Origin: Scytalidium lignicola
Taxonomy: Eukaryota; Ascomycota; Leotiomycetes
DNA: 64,000 bases
NCBI GenBank assembly: GCA_002812745.2
Contig: NCSJ02000119.1
Span: forward strand, 1 to 64,000
Reading direction: 5' to 3'
Positions 48,648 to 60,493 of the stretch are shown piece by piece. The notes below the pieces were generated by a model. It was not told the origin of the DNA. It worked only from the letters and a program-made list of their open reading frames with translations, and made no database searches. Made by a program: the position numbers and the translations under genes. Each line of letters starts with the position of its first letter. Position 1 is the first letter of the stretch.

Positions 48648-49206
48648 ATAGTTGGTTTATGAGTTATAGATAGGCCCTCTGATACTTCTACAAGGTATCA
48701 TCTTCATTAAGTAGAGAATTGAGGCATACTACCACATTACTCTCTAGATAGTCTCTAATCAAACTCATTAGTATAGCAATTCATCTTTGTCCAAGTCATC
48801 CATCAAAGATTTATGAGGAACCAATAATAAAGTATGGAAGAGATCCTCTCATATCTGCAAGGAGTATATTAAAGCGAGAAATCTCAGGTGGTAGGCGAGG
48901 AACACTCGATGCAGATCCAGTTGGGACAGTCGGCACATAAACCAGCAATTAAACCTATAAAATATGTTCAAGAACGCTGCTTCTCTGAGTTCAGCACTCC
49001 CACTCCAGATATAGTACCTTGTTTATTTGAGTTGCGATCTCAATAAGAATCCGAGTTAGTTAAGTATCCGCTGAACGAGGTTGAGTTTGTAGAGTTTTTG
49101 TGGATGGCTCCTAGCAATTAAGGCTAAACCGAGAGAATCAATAGATCATAGATGATATCTATCAAATAGTAAAAAGAATACTGCTTAGACTAGCCCATAA
49201 TCCAAA
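48648..49206. other. Convergent intergenic region
   Basis: No gene. AT-rich, between the 3' ends of oxoprolinase copy 2 and the kinase-like gene. Confidence 0.45.
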
Positions 49207-50016
49207 TCATAACAAGCCCCTGTCCTTAATCAATGATTGGAACTTCAATCTCTCAGAATTGCAAGGCTCCAAGATCTCTTTCAAAACTGGCTTCCACCAA
49301 TCTTCATGTCCATCGCATATTTCCATAGCAACCACATACTCGATATATTCAGGAAAGAAGCCGGCATTTTCCCAATCCACAATTCCTGTTACAACTCCAT
49401 CCTTAACTATGATATTTCGTGCAGCAAGATCCCCATGTGTTAGCACAAATGCTTTTGAATCTTTCCCGCGCATACTAGATAAAAGGTATTTCCACTTTAT
49501 ACGAGTAAGAGGTGACTTAATCCGTACCAAACACCAATTGTCAAACTCATCTTCTGAATCAAAAGGACCCATTGTGGTAATTTTGAGACGATCATAAAAA
49601 TTCCGAGTTGGTTGACGTTCAATACGTCCAATATATGGTTGAAAACATTGCCGAAAGTTGTAAAATTGTTCCTTTAGTTGTATTTTTATTGAATCTTGCT
49701 GCTTCTTGTTCATTTGGTGCCAGACTAGATATAACGATACACCTGAAACGAGATCGCTGACCATAGTAGTGATTTTTGGCTCAATATCGTAACAGCCTAA
49801 GACTTGTGGTGCTTTAATACCGGCTTGTTGTGAAGCATAATTCATCATCTTGCCTTCTGATCTCAATAGAACACTTCTTGGTTTTATTTTTACAGCAACG
49901 ACACGACCATTTGTGGATGTTGATCGGAGAACACGATTTCCAAAGTAATCATAAAGAGTGCAATCGCCTTGAACAGCGTTGGTGTATTCAGACGGCATAA
50001 TGGACGAAACATACAA
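49207..50016 (-). CDS. Phosphotransferase (APH/choline kinase fold) family protein
   Basis: A single exon of 269 residues. The N-lobe includes RVVAVKIKP, with a Lys at the ATP site, and KAPQVLGCYDIEPKITTMVS. The catalytic loop is FVLTHGDLAARNIIV, with His-Gly-Asp-x4-Asn as in aminoglycoside and small-molecule kinases. The metal-binding loop is GIVDWENAGFFPEYIEY. These are the hallmarks of the APH family common in filamentous fungi, whose substrates are mostly unknown. All catalytic residues seem to be present. The C-terminus is short. It sits just outside the oxoprolinase cluster; a link to it is only positional. Confidence 0.85.
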   Translation of the reverse strand: MYVSSIMPSEYTNAVQGDCTLYDYFGNRVLRSTSTNGRVVAVKIKPRSVLLRSEGKMMNYASQQAGIKAPQVLGCYDIEPKITTMVSDLVSGVSLYLVWHQMNKKQQDSIKIQLKEQFYNFRQCFQPYIGRIERQPTRNFYDRLKITTMGPFDSEDEFDNWCLVRIKSPLTRIKWKYLLSSMRGKDSKAFVLTHGDLAARNIIVKDGVVTGIVDWENAGFFPEYIEYVVAMEICDGHEDWWKPVLKEILEPCNSERLKFQSLIKDRGLL

Positions 50017-50826
50017 TCTGTATAATTGATTAGTAGGTATGATACATGAATTTTGAGGTTCTACCTCGCATATATACTCTCAAATGTAGAGGTTTATTTT
50101 GGCAATGTGCATTAGATATACTTGTACGAATATGATGTGTACAAGGTCTTTATCACTAAAACAATCTTGTCTTAGCGATCATCGAAATTAATCACAAGAG
50201 ATGCGGTCTTAACTAAGAGTGAGATTTGTAAATTATGAGTTTTCTCAACTACAGGATGTTTGAGGCTGTCGTTCTAGAATGTGTTGGTGCTGGTGTTACT
50301 ATATTCGCGCGCTTGACGGGTACCGAAGGCTCACTCTTTTTGTGCAAGCGAACCCCCTGGTGCGCAATGCAATGTTCCATTAGGATGGCCGTGACTTACG
50401 TCTAGGCGCTTCGAGTGTTTTAATACAGGCCTAAGTAAGTTGATTGATTGACTTTCGATTAGCAGGTAATAATAGATTATTCTGTAGAACTACGTTTAAG
50501 TCAACCTAGCTGGAAAATCTGTACTCCGCTACTTTTCTCTAACTATACTTGTATATAAATACATTACTTGCTTTGAAATGTGAATCTCAAGCACTATTCA
50601 CGTATCTTATAAAAATGCCAAGATATATAGCAATTTGTTAGCATATTCTCATTACTCTCACAAAATCATGTCTCATTCCCTAGGATTATGAGATTACATT
50701 CTACCACAGTTTACAAGTGAATCTATGTCACATAAGATCCCGTTAGTCATTTTGCCAGATATATGTGCCCTGATACTTATCAATATAAAATAGCCTCATT
50801 CCAACTCTAGCATTCTTTCACCACCT
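50017..50826. other. AT-rich intergenic region
   Basis: 810 bases with no gene. It holds the promoter of the kinase-like gene (left) and the 3' region of the flavin monooxygenase gene (right). Confidence 0.45.
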
Positions 50827-52497
50827 TTAGATCTTTGCACTCACAAAACCTTCCCTAGCCTTCTTCTCTCTTGCTGCCTTATTTGCTAGATCCCACATCT
50901 TGATTCTCTTCTGATGCCCCCTATTGAAGATATCTATCCACTCCTTTTGGAATTTAGGAAGTCTCCGACCTGGTTTTGTTGCTGTAGGCTCGCCAGCAAG
51001 CTTTCTTACAGTTTCAAAATACTCCTCGAAGTCGGGATAGAGCGCCGTGAAAGGAACCCCTTCTCCTTTATAGGCTATTCTGTCTTTCTCCCATTTTTCT
51101 TGCTCTTTGATGTCTGGGAGTTTAATCCTACCGGCTAAAAATCGTGCAGCTAAGACAGATTGCCACTCGAAGACTTTGAAAGTAAATCCCGCTGCGATCT
51201 TTCAGCCACAAAAGTTAGGATATGTCGTAAATAATTAGATCTAGTCTCAGAGTATAGGACTTACAGCTCCTATAAATACAAGTGTTGGATCTTCTTGCTT
51301 GAATATATGCAAATAAAGGCCTGGTATTCTGTTGTTTCTAACTGGAACTTGTGGAAGGAATGGCAGAGTCCATGAATAACCGGTACCCAAAATGATGTGG
51401 TCAACATTGGTAATGAAGGAATCATCCTCAAAGTGCACGGTTCGTTTACCATTACTGCTATCAATGTATTTGATAGGTGGCCATCTCTTGATATCGGGAT
51501 GCTCAAAGGGTGTTTCTCCAAAATAAGGGTGGTATCGACCTCGTACGACAGCATTCACTGGACTCTGCGCAGTGTCGACAAGGTCAACTGCAATATCCAT
51601 TCCTGATACTGAAGCACCAACTACAACGACTTTCTGCAGAGAATCAGCATTGATATCAGCATGTGTAAGTTTCCTTAGTTATTCGATTACCTTTCCTCTG
51701 TATTTTTCTGGGCCTCTGTATCCTTTGCTATGTTCAACCGACTCGGGATAAGCCTTTGAAAACTGTTCCAGGCCCTGAATTTCAGGAATAAAAGGTACAG
51801 AATAATGCCCACTGGCTACTTCTACTGCATCAAAGTCCTCAGTCCACCAGTAATCTTTCTTGGAAGGACCATCTTTTCGCAGGGTTAGCCTCCAGGATCC
51901 AGTTTCCTTTAACTTCTCGATCCTCTCAACCGTGGTATTGTATTCTACGAAATCCTGGTATCCTTTTCTGTCGAGTAAGCCTTCAATATATTTTTGAATA
52001 ACTTTGTGATGGCGGAAAGGGGTTTCTAGTCCATGTCGACGGATGGAGAGAGTAGTTTTCTCCTCGGCAATTGGTTCTTGGGAAAATTGCATAATATCCG
52101 CCTCTATGTTCGTCTCGAGTAATGGATAGATGGAGGTCTCTGCAAATCGATATTGTTTTGACTTGGGTGTATATACAGGGAGGCCATTTGGGATATCCAA
52201 TGGCTTATCAGCAGTCCTATCTGCTAATGTTTTGAAGTCTGGAATCTGTGGAAGTACATCCTCTGGGTCCTGTACCCTGAAAATGGATGTTTTAGTAAAA
52301 TTGAAAGTTTGATCCGGAATTCTAAAGGGAGCTTAAGAGTAAATTGAGATTATCTAAACTGACCAACAGCCGCCAGCACGCTCTCGACGCTCAAATACCC
52401 GGATAACGTCAAACGCCCCTTCGCTTGCTAAAGCGTCTACTGCAATGGCACCCGCAGGACCTGCACCAATGACAGCAACCCTCTTGACGGTGACCAT
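50827..52497 (-). CDS. Flavin-containing monooxygenase (FMO-like)
   Basis: Four exons (52497-52364, 52276-51691, 51633-51265, 51198-50827) give 486 residues. The FAD motif VKRVAVIGAGPAGAIAVDAL is at the N-terminus, then FERRERAGGCW. The FMO identifying sequence appears as FSKAYPESVEHSKGYRGP, about 218-235. The NADPH motif VVVVGASVSGMDIA follows, with HIILGTGYSWTLPF about 320. The C-terminus is basic and helical (KKAREGFVSAKI). Such enzymes oxygenate soft nucleophiles (N or S) with NADPH and O2. The gene is divergent from an MFS transporter at 53165, suggesting a small uptake-and-oxidation unit. Confidence 0.9.
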
Positions 52498-53164
52498 CTT
52501 ACTGGAAAAGGGCAGGACGCTCTGTAAGGATTGAAAATCTGAATATATTTACCAGTTCAAAATTCACTGCCGAGGTCTAGATTGGACAAGCAATTTAAAA
52601 AGAATGCCCTCCATCTTCTGTGGTCTTATCGCGCAATTTGTCGTCGCTAAGACGCAATGACAATCTCTGCTCCGCGGAGCTTGTTAGATGACTAATCTCA
52701 GTGTGAATCCAATGATATGCCCTTTCTCTTCATCGGGGTATGGTCTGATATATATCTCGGGGTTTGCTTCACGCTTGAAACCAACCTCGAGGGCGGCTTG
52801 ATGGGCGACTTGAGAAATCATATCATTTCTTACGACAATTTCATCAGATACCCAAGCCCATCCATAGCTTAGAACTTTCTTCAATCTATCCTATCATGAA
52901 GGTTAAAATCGCCAATGGATAGAATATTAATCAGGGGTATCATATAGACTCTTGATTCATTGGTAGCCTTAATAGTTTTTAACACTGCGTGCCATAATAC
53001 TTTCTCATGCCTAAATTTTTCTTTGCAAATCCAGATTTTGTATACTTGATATAACCTTCACTCTTAGAAGCGATTTTTTCAATCCGTAGTGGGTTCATTT
53101 TCGATACGTTCGTCGCCTTCTTGCCCTGTAGAATCGGCAGTTGTCTTGACCAGTACTTTGCAAA
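52498..53164. promoter_or_regulatory. Region between FMO and MFS genes with a possible small gene
   Basis: These 667 bases separate the FMO and MFS start codons but also contain a coherent minus-strand ORF at 52684-52890. If that gene is real, the shared promoter is split. Confidence 0.35.
52684..52890 (-). CDS. Possible 3' exon of an unrecognised small gene
   Basis: An open stretch of 68 residues after an AG acceptor reads RLKKVLSYGWAWVSDEIVVR, then AHQAALEVGFKREANPEIY and ends GFTLRLVI. The composition looks protein-like, not random. The 5' exon could not be fixed; a further minus-strand ORF at 52979-53191 may belong to it. It may also be a remnant. Family not recognised. Confidence 0.25.
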   Translation of the reverse strand, partial: DRLKKVLSYGWAWVSDEIVVRNDMISQVAHQAALEVGFKREANPEIYIRPYPDEEKGHIIGFTLRLVI

Positions 53165-54932
53165 ATGGCAGAGATTCATTCCGCTTCTCACTCAGAGAAA
53201 CTTTTTGAATCAAGTAATCGTGATGTTGAGTCAATTGAACAGATTCCTTTAAAGGATACTCCAGTGGAATTGAAGGCTCTCAGAAAGTGAGTCGCCATCC
53301 ATATGACATGCCTTTCTTGCTAAGGTTGATGACTATGTTATAGAGTGGACCTCTCGGTACTTCCTCTGCTTTTTCTGGGCCTTCTAGTTTTTCAGCTTGA
53401 TCGTATGAATGTAGCAAGCGCTCTTACATCCGGTTTTGCGGCAGATATCCATGTTGATCAGAATATCATCAACTTAGGAAATCAAATGATGTTTTTGGGA
53501 ATTGTCGTTTTGGAGATACCATCTAATATGATCCTTCAGCGGGTAAGCAATTTAATAGACACCCCAGAAGGCAGCTGCTAATAATACACAATAGGTTGGT
53601 CCGAGAAAATACATTGCTGCTCAAGTGTTTGTGTTTGGATTTATCGCCACGTTACAAGTATTCGTTCGCAGTCGGAATGGGTTTCTCGTTGTTCGAAGTT
53701 TTCTTGGCTTAGCAGAGGCTGGTTATATTCCTGGTGCCATATACACACTCTCAACATGGTACCGGAGAAGGGAATTAGCAAAACGAGTTGCAATTTTCTT
53801 TTTTGGCATGTTTGGAGGGAATGCAATAAGTCCACTGCTTGCATCCGGCATTCTCAAGCTTGATAAACGACATGGAATTTCTGGATGGCAATGGATTTTC
53901 TTAAGTAAGTTTAAATTAGTAATATGATATTTTCTACTAAGGAGTCAATAGTTGAGGGGGTCTTTACGATGTCTGTTGCAATACTGTTAATTCTCTTCCT
54001 TCCCGGCTCTCCAGAGCATCCAAGACCACTGTTCTTCAATGGCATTGTACAGATATCAGAAGAAGAGGGAGCTATACTCCAACGTCGAATCGCAGCCGAC
54101 TATCCAGAGAAAGAATATAAGGCTCAGCATATAATTATCACCCCCCAGAAAGTCTGGAAGACAATAAGTCACTGGCGTCGATGGCCTCATTTTATCGCAA
54201 CTTCTCTAGTTTTCTCAACCTGGAGTCCTTTAATAACATATACTCCAAGTATCATTGTGTACGTTCAGCCTATTAAATTCCCTTTTAACGTCAAAACTAA
54301 TCATCCTATGCTCTTGCTGACGGATCTAAATTTAGGTCCCTTGGCTTCAATAAGATCCAAGCCAACGCCCTTGCATCAGTGGGCGCATTCCTGGCTCTTT
54401 TTGTTGTATTTTTGTTCGCATGGTTCAGCGACCACTCTAACCAACGTGGACTTGCCGTTGGCATTTCAATTGCCTGTTATCTAATTATACTGATAATTGC
54501 AAGATCGGTAGAAGAGCATGTAGGTAAATGGAGTCGTTGGGGTCTTTGGAGTGCAGTTAATGCCTTTGCTGTTGGCTATCATCCTGTTCATAATACCTGG
54601 CTACAATTAAACTGCTCCGACCCGGCAGAGAGAAGTATCAGTATTGCGTAAGTAATTTACCCAGTCTAATCCGTTTCATCAATGCTAATTGCCAAGCCAG
54701 AATGTGGGTTATGTGTGCAATCACAGGATTGATGTACGGCACTCAGTACTTCCGTGCTTCTGATATCCCTTTCTACCAGACAGGTCTTGCAATCATGATT
54801 GGCACTGTCGCTGCAGGATTAGCTTTAGTTATTGTTCAGGAAACAATCTATTATTTCCATAATCGAAGAGCAATATTGTATAACCGGGAAACGTCTGATC
54901 AAGAGAAACACAGAATAATATACGTTAGGTAG
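53165..54932 (+). CDS. MFS transporter 2 (ACS/Dal5-like)
   Basis: Six exons (53165-53286, 53344-53542, 53595-53904, 53952-54258, 54336-54647, 54701-54932) give 493 residues. The N-terminus is hydrophilic. Membrane segments include LSVLPLLFLGLLVFQLDRMN, NQMMFLGIVVLEIPSNMILQ and RSFLGLAEAGYIPGAIYTLS, and in the second half NALASVGAFLALFVVFLFAW, MWVMCAITGLMYGTQYFRAS and AIMIGTVAAGLALVIVQETI. The pattern is that of fungal anion:cation symporters for vitamins, allantoate-like compounds or other organic acids. It differs from the MFS at 37475 and has more introns. It neighbours an FMO and a zinc-cluster gene. Confidence 0.88.
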
Positions 54933-55319
54933 ACATTTATAAGCTATTTCAATACAATAATGTGTTGGTTAATCGTATGAATATTTGTTATAAGAACTCT
55001 AAATTATTTTTATTATTTTATCCTGTCTCGTTCATGGTTTGTGATCTGAGGATGACTTCCTGAATCCCATAACCTGCCCGCCAAGCGATCGCAGTTTTAG
55101 ACGGAGGTAGCACGGAGTTAAGACGTTACGTAGTATTACAAGGGTAATTTACATCGGAACTCTTCATGGCGCTTCAGCCAATTCACAGTAGCCCACATAC
55201 GGAGAAAACATTCGAGACCATTTCCTCTCTTTCTAATTAGATGTACTGTACACAGTCTAGCGAGAATCTTATCAGGAGTCATTAGAACCTATTGGTGAGA
55301 GGAAGCTGCATAGGAAGCC
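54933..55319. other. Intergenic region before regulator 2
   Basis: 387 bases without a gene; the likely promoter of the zinc-cluster gene starting at 55320. Confidence 0.45.
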
Positions 55320-56884
55320 ATGACCGCTCCAAGTGCAGGGTGTCAGACCTGTAAGATTCGACGAATCAAGGCGAGTAGTTCCATACTCTCTCATCTTAAC
55401 AGGGGGATGTCTTATGGTTAGCTAATTATCCCTCTTAGTGCGACGAGACCAAACCAATATGTCAGAGATGTACAAAGTCCCGGCGAATCTGCGTGGAGAC
55501 GATTGCCGCCAAACAAGCCGTCTTCTCCATTCATGTCGAAAATAACTATGCAAGTGGGAAGAGTAAACGCCCTAGAGGACCTCGGTCAAGCTTGACTCTG
55601 ATGAGTCCACATTTTGATCTGCAAACTCGCGCTCTTGCATACTATCTACAATACCACTTACAGACATCGCCAGACAAAACCGTACCCATTATTTTAGGAG
55701 GTTTATCTGAATCTGTATATTCATGGAAGATTTCTGGGGGGACCAGCCATATGGTTGATCTTGCTCTCTCTTCCATGGCTCTTTCCATCTATTCACGAAC
55801 TCAACGAAATGCCCTGGCCGCCACGGAAGCTTCATTGAGTTATTACCGTCTTCTACAAGTAGTACGAGAGCAGATTGTGCAAGTAGAGATCCAAACATTG
55901 AATGAACAAAATATTGATGCATGCTTACTTGCGATTTTCCTCATGGGCCGGTATGAGGCCGCGAAGCACCGCCCCGATCCTAATTCAGAGATCTCATATA
56001 GGTCGTCGCGGAGCTGGTATCATCATAATGGAGCAATGGCAATTTTGAAAGTTTGGAACGATAACTTGAGTCACAATACGCCAACTACAATAATTAAGCA
56101 GACCAGAAGGGGGTTGGTCAGATCCGCTCTTCTTAGGAATCTTCCATTGCCGACCTGGTTGCTGAACGGGAGTCGTTTCGGAGAGCATGGCATAGAGCTA
56201 GAGTATGATTGTATCTTTGTAAGAATAGTCAAACTGCATTATTCGTTATCATGCCTTCAGCAGAAGAATTATCTGCAGACCGCAAAAGTCGAGGAGCTGA
56301 ATAATGAGGCACAAGATCTGGATAAGGCACTGCGAGACTGGGCGACACAAATCTCTAGTACATCCTCCTGCCAGCAACACATTGTTGCAGAACCCGGTCC
56401 CTGGCCGAAGCGGCATTTCTATTCCTCGACAGTCTACAGCTACTCAAGTCCTTGGTATGCAGCAGTCTGGACTCAGTATTTCGCCATAAGAATGCTTGTT
56501 AACAGTACACGCTTGAAGACCCTGGAACTGAATTCTACGAATCCATTGAATAAATCCACTTACGAACAGCAACGACTAGAGTGTCTTATTCTTTTGAACG
56601 AGATGTCTGATAATCTTGCATCCTCCATACCTTTCTCTCTTGAAAGACTCAAGACAGTTAATCAGAGCGGAACAATACGCCAAAGTTCAATTAAGCTCAA
56701 TGATGACGAAATTAAGCCGTATCTAATACATTGGGTAGTATGGCAGTTAACCATTGTCTCTAGCATTGAAGCAATAGACCATAAGCATCAGTTATGGTTC
56801 AAATCTGAGCTTGCTAGTCTTGGGAGAATCATAGGCGATGGTATCCTCGAATGGGCGGAGACCGATCAGTGGACCACCCTTTAA
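55320..56884 (+). CDS. Zn(II)2Cys6 transcription factor 2
   Basis: Two exons (55320-55370 and 55439-56884) give 498 residues. The zinc cluster is at 8-35: CQTCKIRRIK in exon 1, then CDETKPICQRC and TKSRRIC in exon 2 (C-x2-C-x6-C-x6-C-x2-C-x6-C). The intron begins GCGAGT, a GC-AG intron; using the nearest GT instead destroys the cluster. The rest is the fungal regulator C-terminal region (LTLMSPHFDLQTRALAYYLQ; WYAAVWTQYFAIRMLVNSTR), without a clear coiled coil. It lies next to the MFS at 53165 and the FMO, so it may control them. No target is known. Confidence 0.85.
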
Positions 56885-57341
56885 TGAAGGAGTAGTAAGA
56901 AGCTTGCAAGAAAATCTCTAGAAATCTCGATAACGGCCTAGGGAGGACTCTTATAAGAATTACTAAATAATTGAGTTTACTCAATAATGCATTTGTATTC
57001 ATAGAAAGAACGAAAGTCGGTATTGCAAAACATGTAAATTATGAATAGTGGTAATATACAACAACCAACAACCAACTCCGCTTTAAAGAACAGCCATGTT
57101 ACAGCTTCATAGATGATTCATAATTTCTCTGCATCCTTTACATTTGTTACACAGGCTAAATGCACCTGTTACACAGTCTAAATGCACCGATCGAGGTAGG
57201 TTCCCATAAAATTGATTAACTAAATAACTACTGAATTATACTGTAGTAAGTAAGACCATATATATAGACTCCTACAAATCAGTAGAAACCGATCTCCGAT
57301 CTAACTTTATAGCCCTGTAGAGTTGAATATTTAGCTATGTT
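56885..57341. other. Convergent intergenic region
   Basis: No gene. It contains a 21-base tandem duplication at 57146-57188. AT-rich. Confidence 0.45.
57146..57188. repeat. Tandem duplication of a 21-base unit
   Basis: The unit GTTACACAGGCTAAATGCAC(C) at 57146-57166 is repeated at 57168-57188 with one change (G to T at the ninth base). The period is 22. It is probably a replication slip in noncoding DNA. Confidence 0.7.
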
Positions 57342-58567
57342 TCACTCATATGGCCTGTACAGCTGAATATACCCCTCTACGGCTGAGCCATATTCTTCAA
57401 CATTTATATCTAATAACTTCCAACGTTTCAGCCTATCAACATCCCACATCACATAGGCCCACTTCCTTAGATTTTTCTTCTCTGACTGAAAGTACCATAC
57501 CTCTATCCTGTACTCTGTAGACCATGGCCAAGCTGCATTCGGGCCATCAATAGCGTTATCACTCTCAAATTCAAGAGATTCTCCAGCCTCATAGGCATAA
57601 TATGAATCTGTCGGATACATATAGTCGTACGTTTCGACTTCAAGAGCACTGGAGAGAAGTCCGTACCCGCTGTAGATGTGGTCTTTGAGTGCATAAGCCT
57701 TCCCAAGAGCAGAATATGTTCTAATTACGCGCCGCAAGAATGAGAGGCCCACCGTCAGAAAGTACTCCACATTTCGAGCCTGCCAACTATCTTTTCACCA
57801 CATGAGCTATAGTCAAAATCTAATTAGAGGATCGAATAAATACCATCATAAAAGTTCTTGCCAGGGCGGAGCTTAGTGAGTTCAGGAGCACAGCATTTAA
57901 GAAGTTCAGTATCGCGCCTCGTGATATAGTCTTGCACACATGCTAATTCTTCGACCTCCCAGATTTTGAATATGGAAAGAAATAGGATGGTCTTATCAAC
58001 ATCATCAAAGGCTTCCTTGGCCTCGTCTGGAATGCCTACACCAATAGGTTCGTTGAAAAGCGCACGGTACAGCTCGAACCGATATAAAGCACGGTAGATC
58101 CTGTGTTTCTCATTAGGAGAGATTATGTTGTTAGTCACAGCAGGATCTTTGTTGAGTAGACATAATGGCAGTCTGAAATTGCAGAAATCCGAGGTGATGT
58201 CGACGATTATCGACTGGAGCTGAGCTAATGATATGAGAGTATTCATTTCAACTGATACCAATGTGGCAGGTATAAATGAGCTCCGCTGGGATACATATCG
58301 TAAAACAGCAGATTCCACATCCTTCTTGCGTTGAGCCTTTGTCTGAAAAGGGATTTCAGAAGCATATTGAACGGCTATAGCATCCGGAAGAACTTCCGAC
58401 GGAATATCGCGAAGCAACACTGCAGAAAGGATAAGGCGACGCTGACTGATATAAGTTTCGTGGTAGGATGGGGATGATTGTACTAGTGCTTGCAAAGTAG
58501 GCATATTGTGCATATATAGAAGAATTGATACTTTGAGCTCATTAGGCAACTCATCAAGACCGGTCAT
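57342..58567 (-). CDS. F-box-like protein
   Basis: Two exons (58567-57844 and 57790-57342) give 390 residues. The N-terminus MTGLDELPNELKVSILLYMH continues into a second helix (MPTLQALVQSSPSYHETYIS), which fits a short F-box such as those of fungal SCF ubiquitin ligases. The rest is helical, with WQARNVEYFLTVGLSFLRRV at the exon join, and ends in an acidic/aromatic region (MWDVDRLKRWKLLDINVEEY). The acceptor at 57791 was chosen because it gives the in-frame WQARN. F-box proteins recruit substrates to Skp1-cullin ligases; the target here is unknown. The F-box match is moderate. Confidence 0.75.
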
Positions 58568-59687
58568 CGTGGCTACCGCAATGGTGAGAATTAGCGACTA
58601 AGGCAATGCTAGAATTGTGGTCGACAGATGCCCTGGTACCTTTTTCCTTGGGATATTCAGATACTGATGAAGACGTTCTCCACCTTGATGTGATGATGTA
58701 TTTTTTCGATGGTGGAAGATATTAATAATGATTTCAGTTGTTCTTGTACTGTTTGCAGGAGACTATCGCTTACCTGTGAAACTTTGCTACAGCGTACGCA
58801 CTCTAAATACGGGACCACCCGGGTATGCTACGTCTGCAGCCTTGCAGGGCGGCGACATACCAAAACAGTTGCAGCCATTTCACATTGCGCGCGGTTACTA
58901 ACTATCTTTAGCAGAGCAATTCGTCAATCCCCCCTCTCTCCGTGAAAGAGCTAAGTAGATAGTGCTTGAACTGTTGGCCACGATAAGTGTAATGTACCGA
59001 AGTACCTCTCATTTCTAAGGACCTTTTCTGCAACCAAATAAAATTTCATAGCGAGTGCCCAATGAGCTTTTAAATGCGGTCCTATATGCACGTTTATATT
59101 ATTAAAGAATTCGGTGGTAGAGCTTATATAGTCCAATTACATGGATAAAGGATATACGCATCCAGGTGTAAAGTCTGATGTTGAAAGACGCTTGAAGGCT
59201 TTGTATTTGGATGTGATTCGGATACTGACGGGTAGAACACCCTAGAGTCTCTAGAGTCAGGATCGAGAGCTTTACTTTGAAGATAATCGGCTAAAGCCAA
59301 AGCATTGTTATTAAGAATTACTGAAAGTTCAAGGTAATTTCTAGTATTTTTCTCCAATACGATATCATGAGCGTTGTAGGAGCAATTGTGGTAATTTTCC
59401 TTAGAGAGACCTTCCAACTCGACATGAGTCAATGAGAATAGATTAGGCTACCGCACTTGTTGTCATTAAACATCCTCTAGCGTATTAATTAATATCTAGG
59501 TTCACTGTTACTTCGTGTATCTTAGATCCTGAATTCAGAAAGCCAATCCAACCCCTCTGAACCATTCTTTACATTATCCAATTCAATAGTCAGAACAAAT
59601 TTAATATTTCATTAAAAAACATAATAATAAAACGAGCTAGGAGTTCGAGCCCTCGGGTGCCGAAAATGATGTAGATTTCACTTGTCT
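58568..59687. other. Intergenic region with two unassigned minus-strand ORFs
   Basis: Minus-strand ORFs at 59124-59432 (ALALADYLQSKALDPDSRDS) and 58951-59136 (HWALAMKFYLVAEKVLRNER) look weakly protein-like but could not be joined with sure splice sites. They may be remnants. Nothing else is seen. Confidence 0.3.
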
Positions 59688-60493
59688 TCACCAAGGATAG
59701 ATGCCATCTTTATGAACCAATTTCCCAGTATCTGCATCCCTTTCTCCTTGGAGAATGCTCAAAATTGTCATTCCAGAAACCTCTGGGTCTCCAGCACCTC
59801 CCCCTCCAGTCCTAGCCTCCTCACTCGTACCCCGAAGATTTGACACCACGAATCCTGGACACATAGTGAAGACCTTCAAACCTTTCGAATGGAAATCTCG
59901 CCACTCTATTGCTGCAACCATGTTAAGAGCGGCCTTGCTTGACCGATATGCGTCTTCATTTGGAAGAGGGTGATAAGTTGATGAATCTTGTAAAGCTTTT
60001 GTCAGCGAACCAACACCACTACTCACGAAGATAGAGTATGGATTTTGAGATTTGAATAACAATGGTCTAAAAGCTGTAGCAACTAGAGCCGGCCCAAGAA
60101 CGTTTGTTTCCATGCATAGTGTAAACCGTGCCCTAATATCTGGATCCATACTGCCAACACCCGCGTTGTTAATTAGTGCATCAAGTCTTCCATGCTTTTC
60201 CTGAACAACCTCAACGGCCTGTTCGATCGATTTCTCATCGGTGACATCTAGTTGTACAGCTGAAAGAGAGCCTTGGATGCCAGCTGTCTCGATTTCTGAC
60301 TTTGCGCGTTCCACTTTCTCCAGAGACCTGCCGGTCATGATGACATGGAAGTCTTTCGATGCATTTGCTATTACTTTTGTTGTGGCGTAGCCTACACCGG
60401 AATTGGCTCCTGGACTGTCTCTCAGCATATGATCAAGGTTCAAATATAGTCTTTCATATTCTTACCGGTAATGAGAACGATTCTAGTAACCAT
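59688..60493 (-). CDS. Short-chain dehydrogenase/reductase (SDR)
   Basis: Two exons (60493-60466 and 60409-59688) give 249 residues. The intron splits the cofactor motif: exon 1 ends VLITG and exon 2 continues ANSGVGYATTKVIA, forming TGxxxGxG. Further motifs are VIMTGRSLEKVERAKSEIE, LDVTD, the DALINNAGVGSM segment, the catalytic Ser in IFVSSGVGSL and YRSSKAAL (YxxxK). The order and spacing fit a classical SDR, probably using NADP(H) because of the Arg after the second strand (TGRS). No membrane segment is present. The reaction is not predictable from sequence. Confidence 0.92.

Noticed and set aside
30667..56884. Secondary-metabolite cluster
   Set aside because: No polyketide synthase, peptide synthetase, terpene cyclase or prenyltransferase is present; the enzyme set fits catabolism better.
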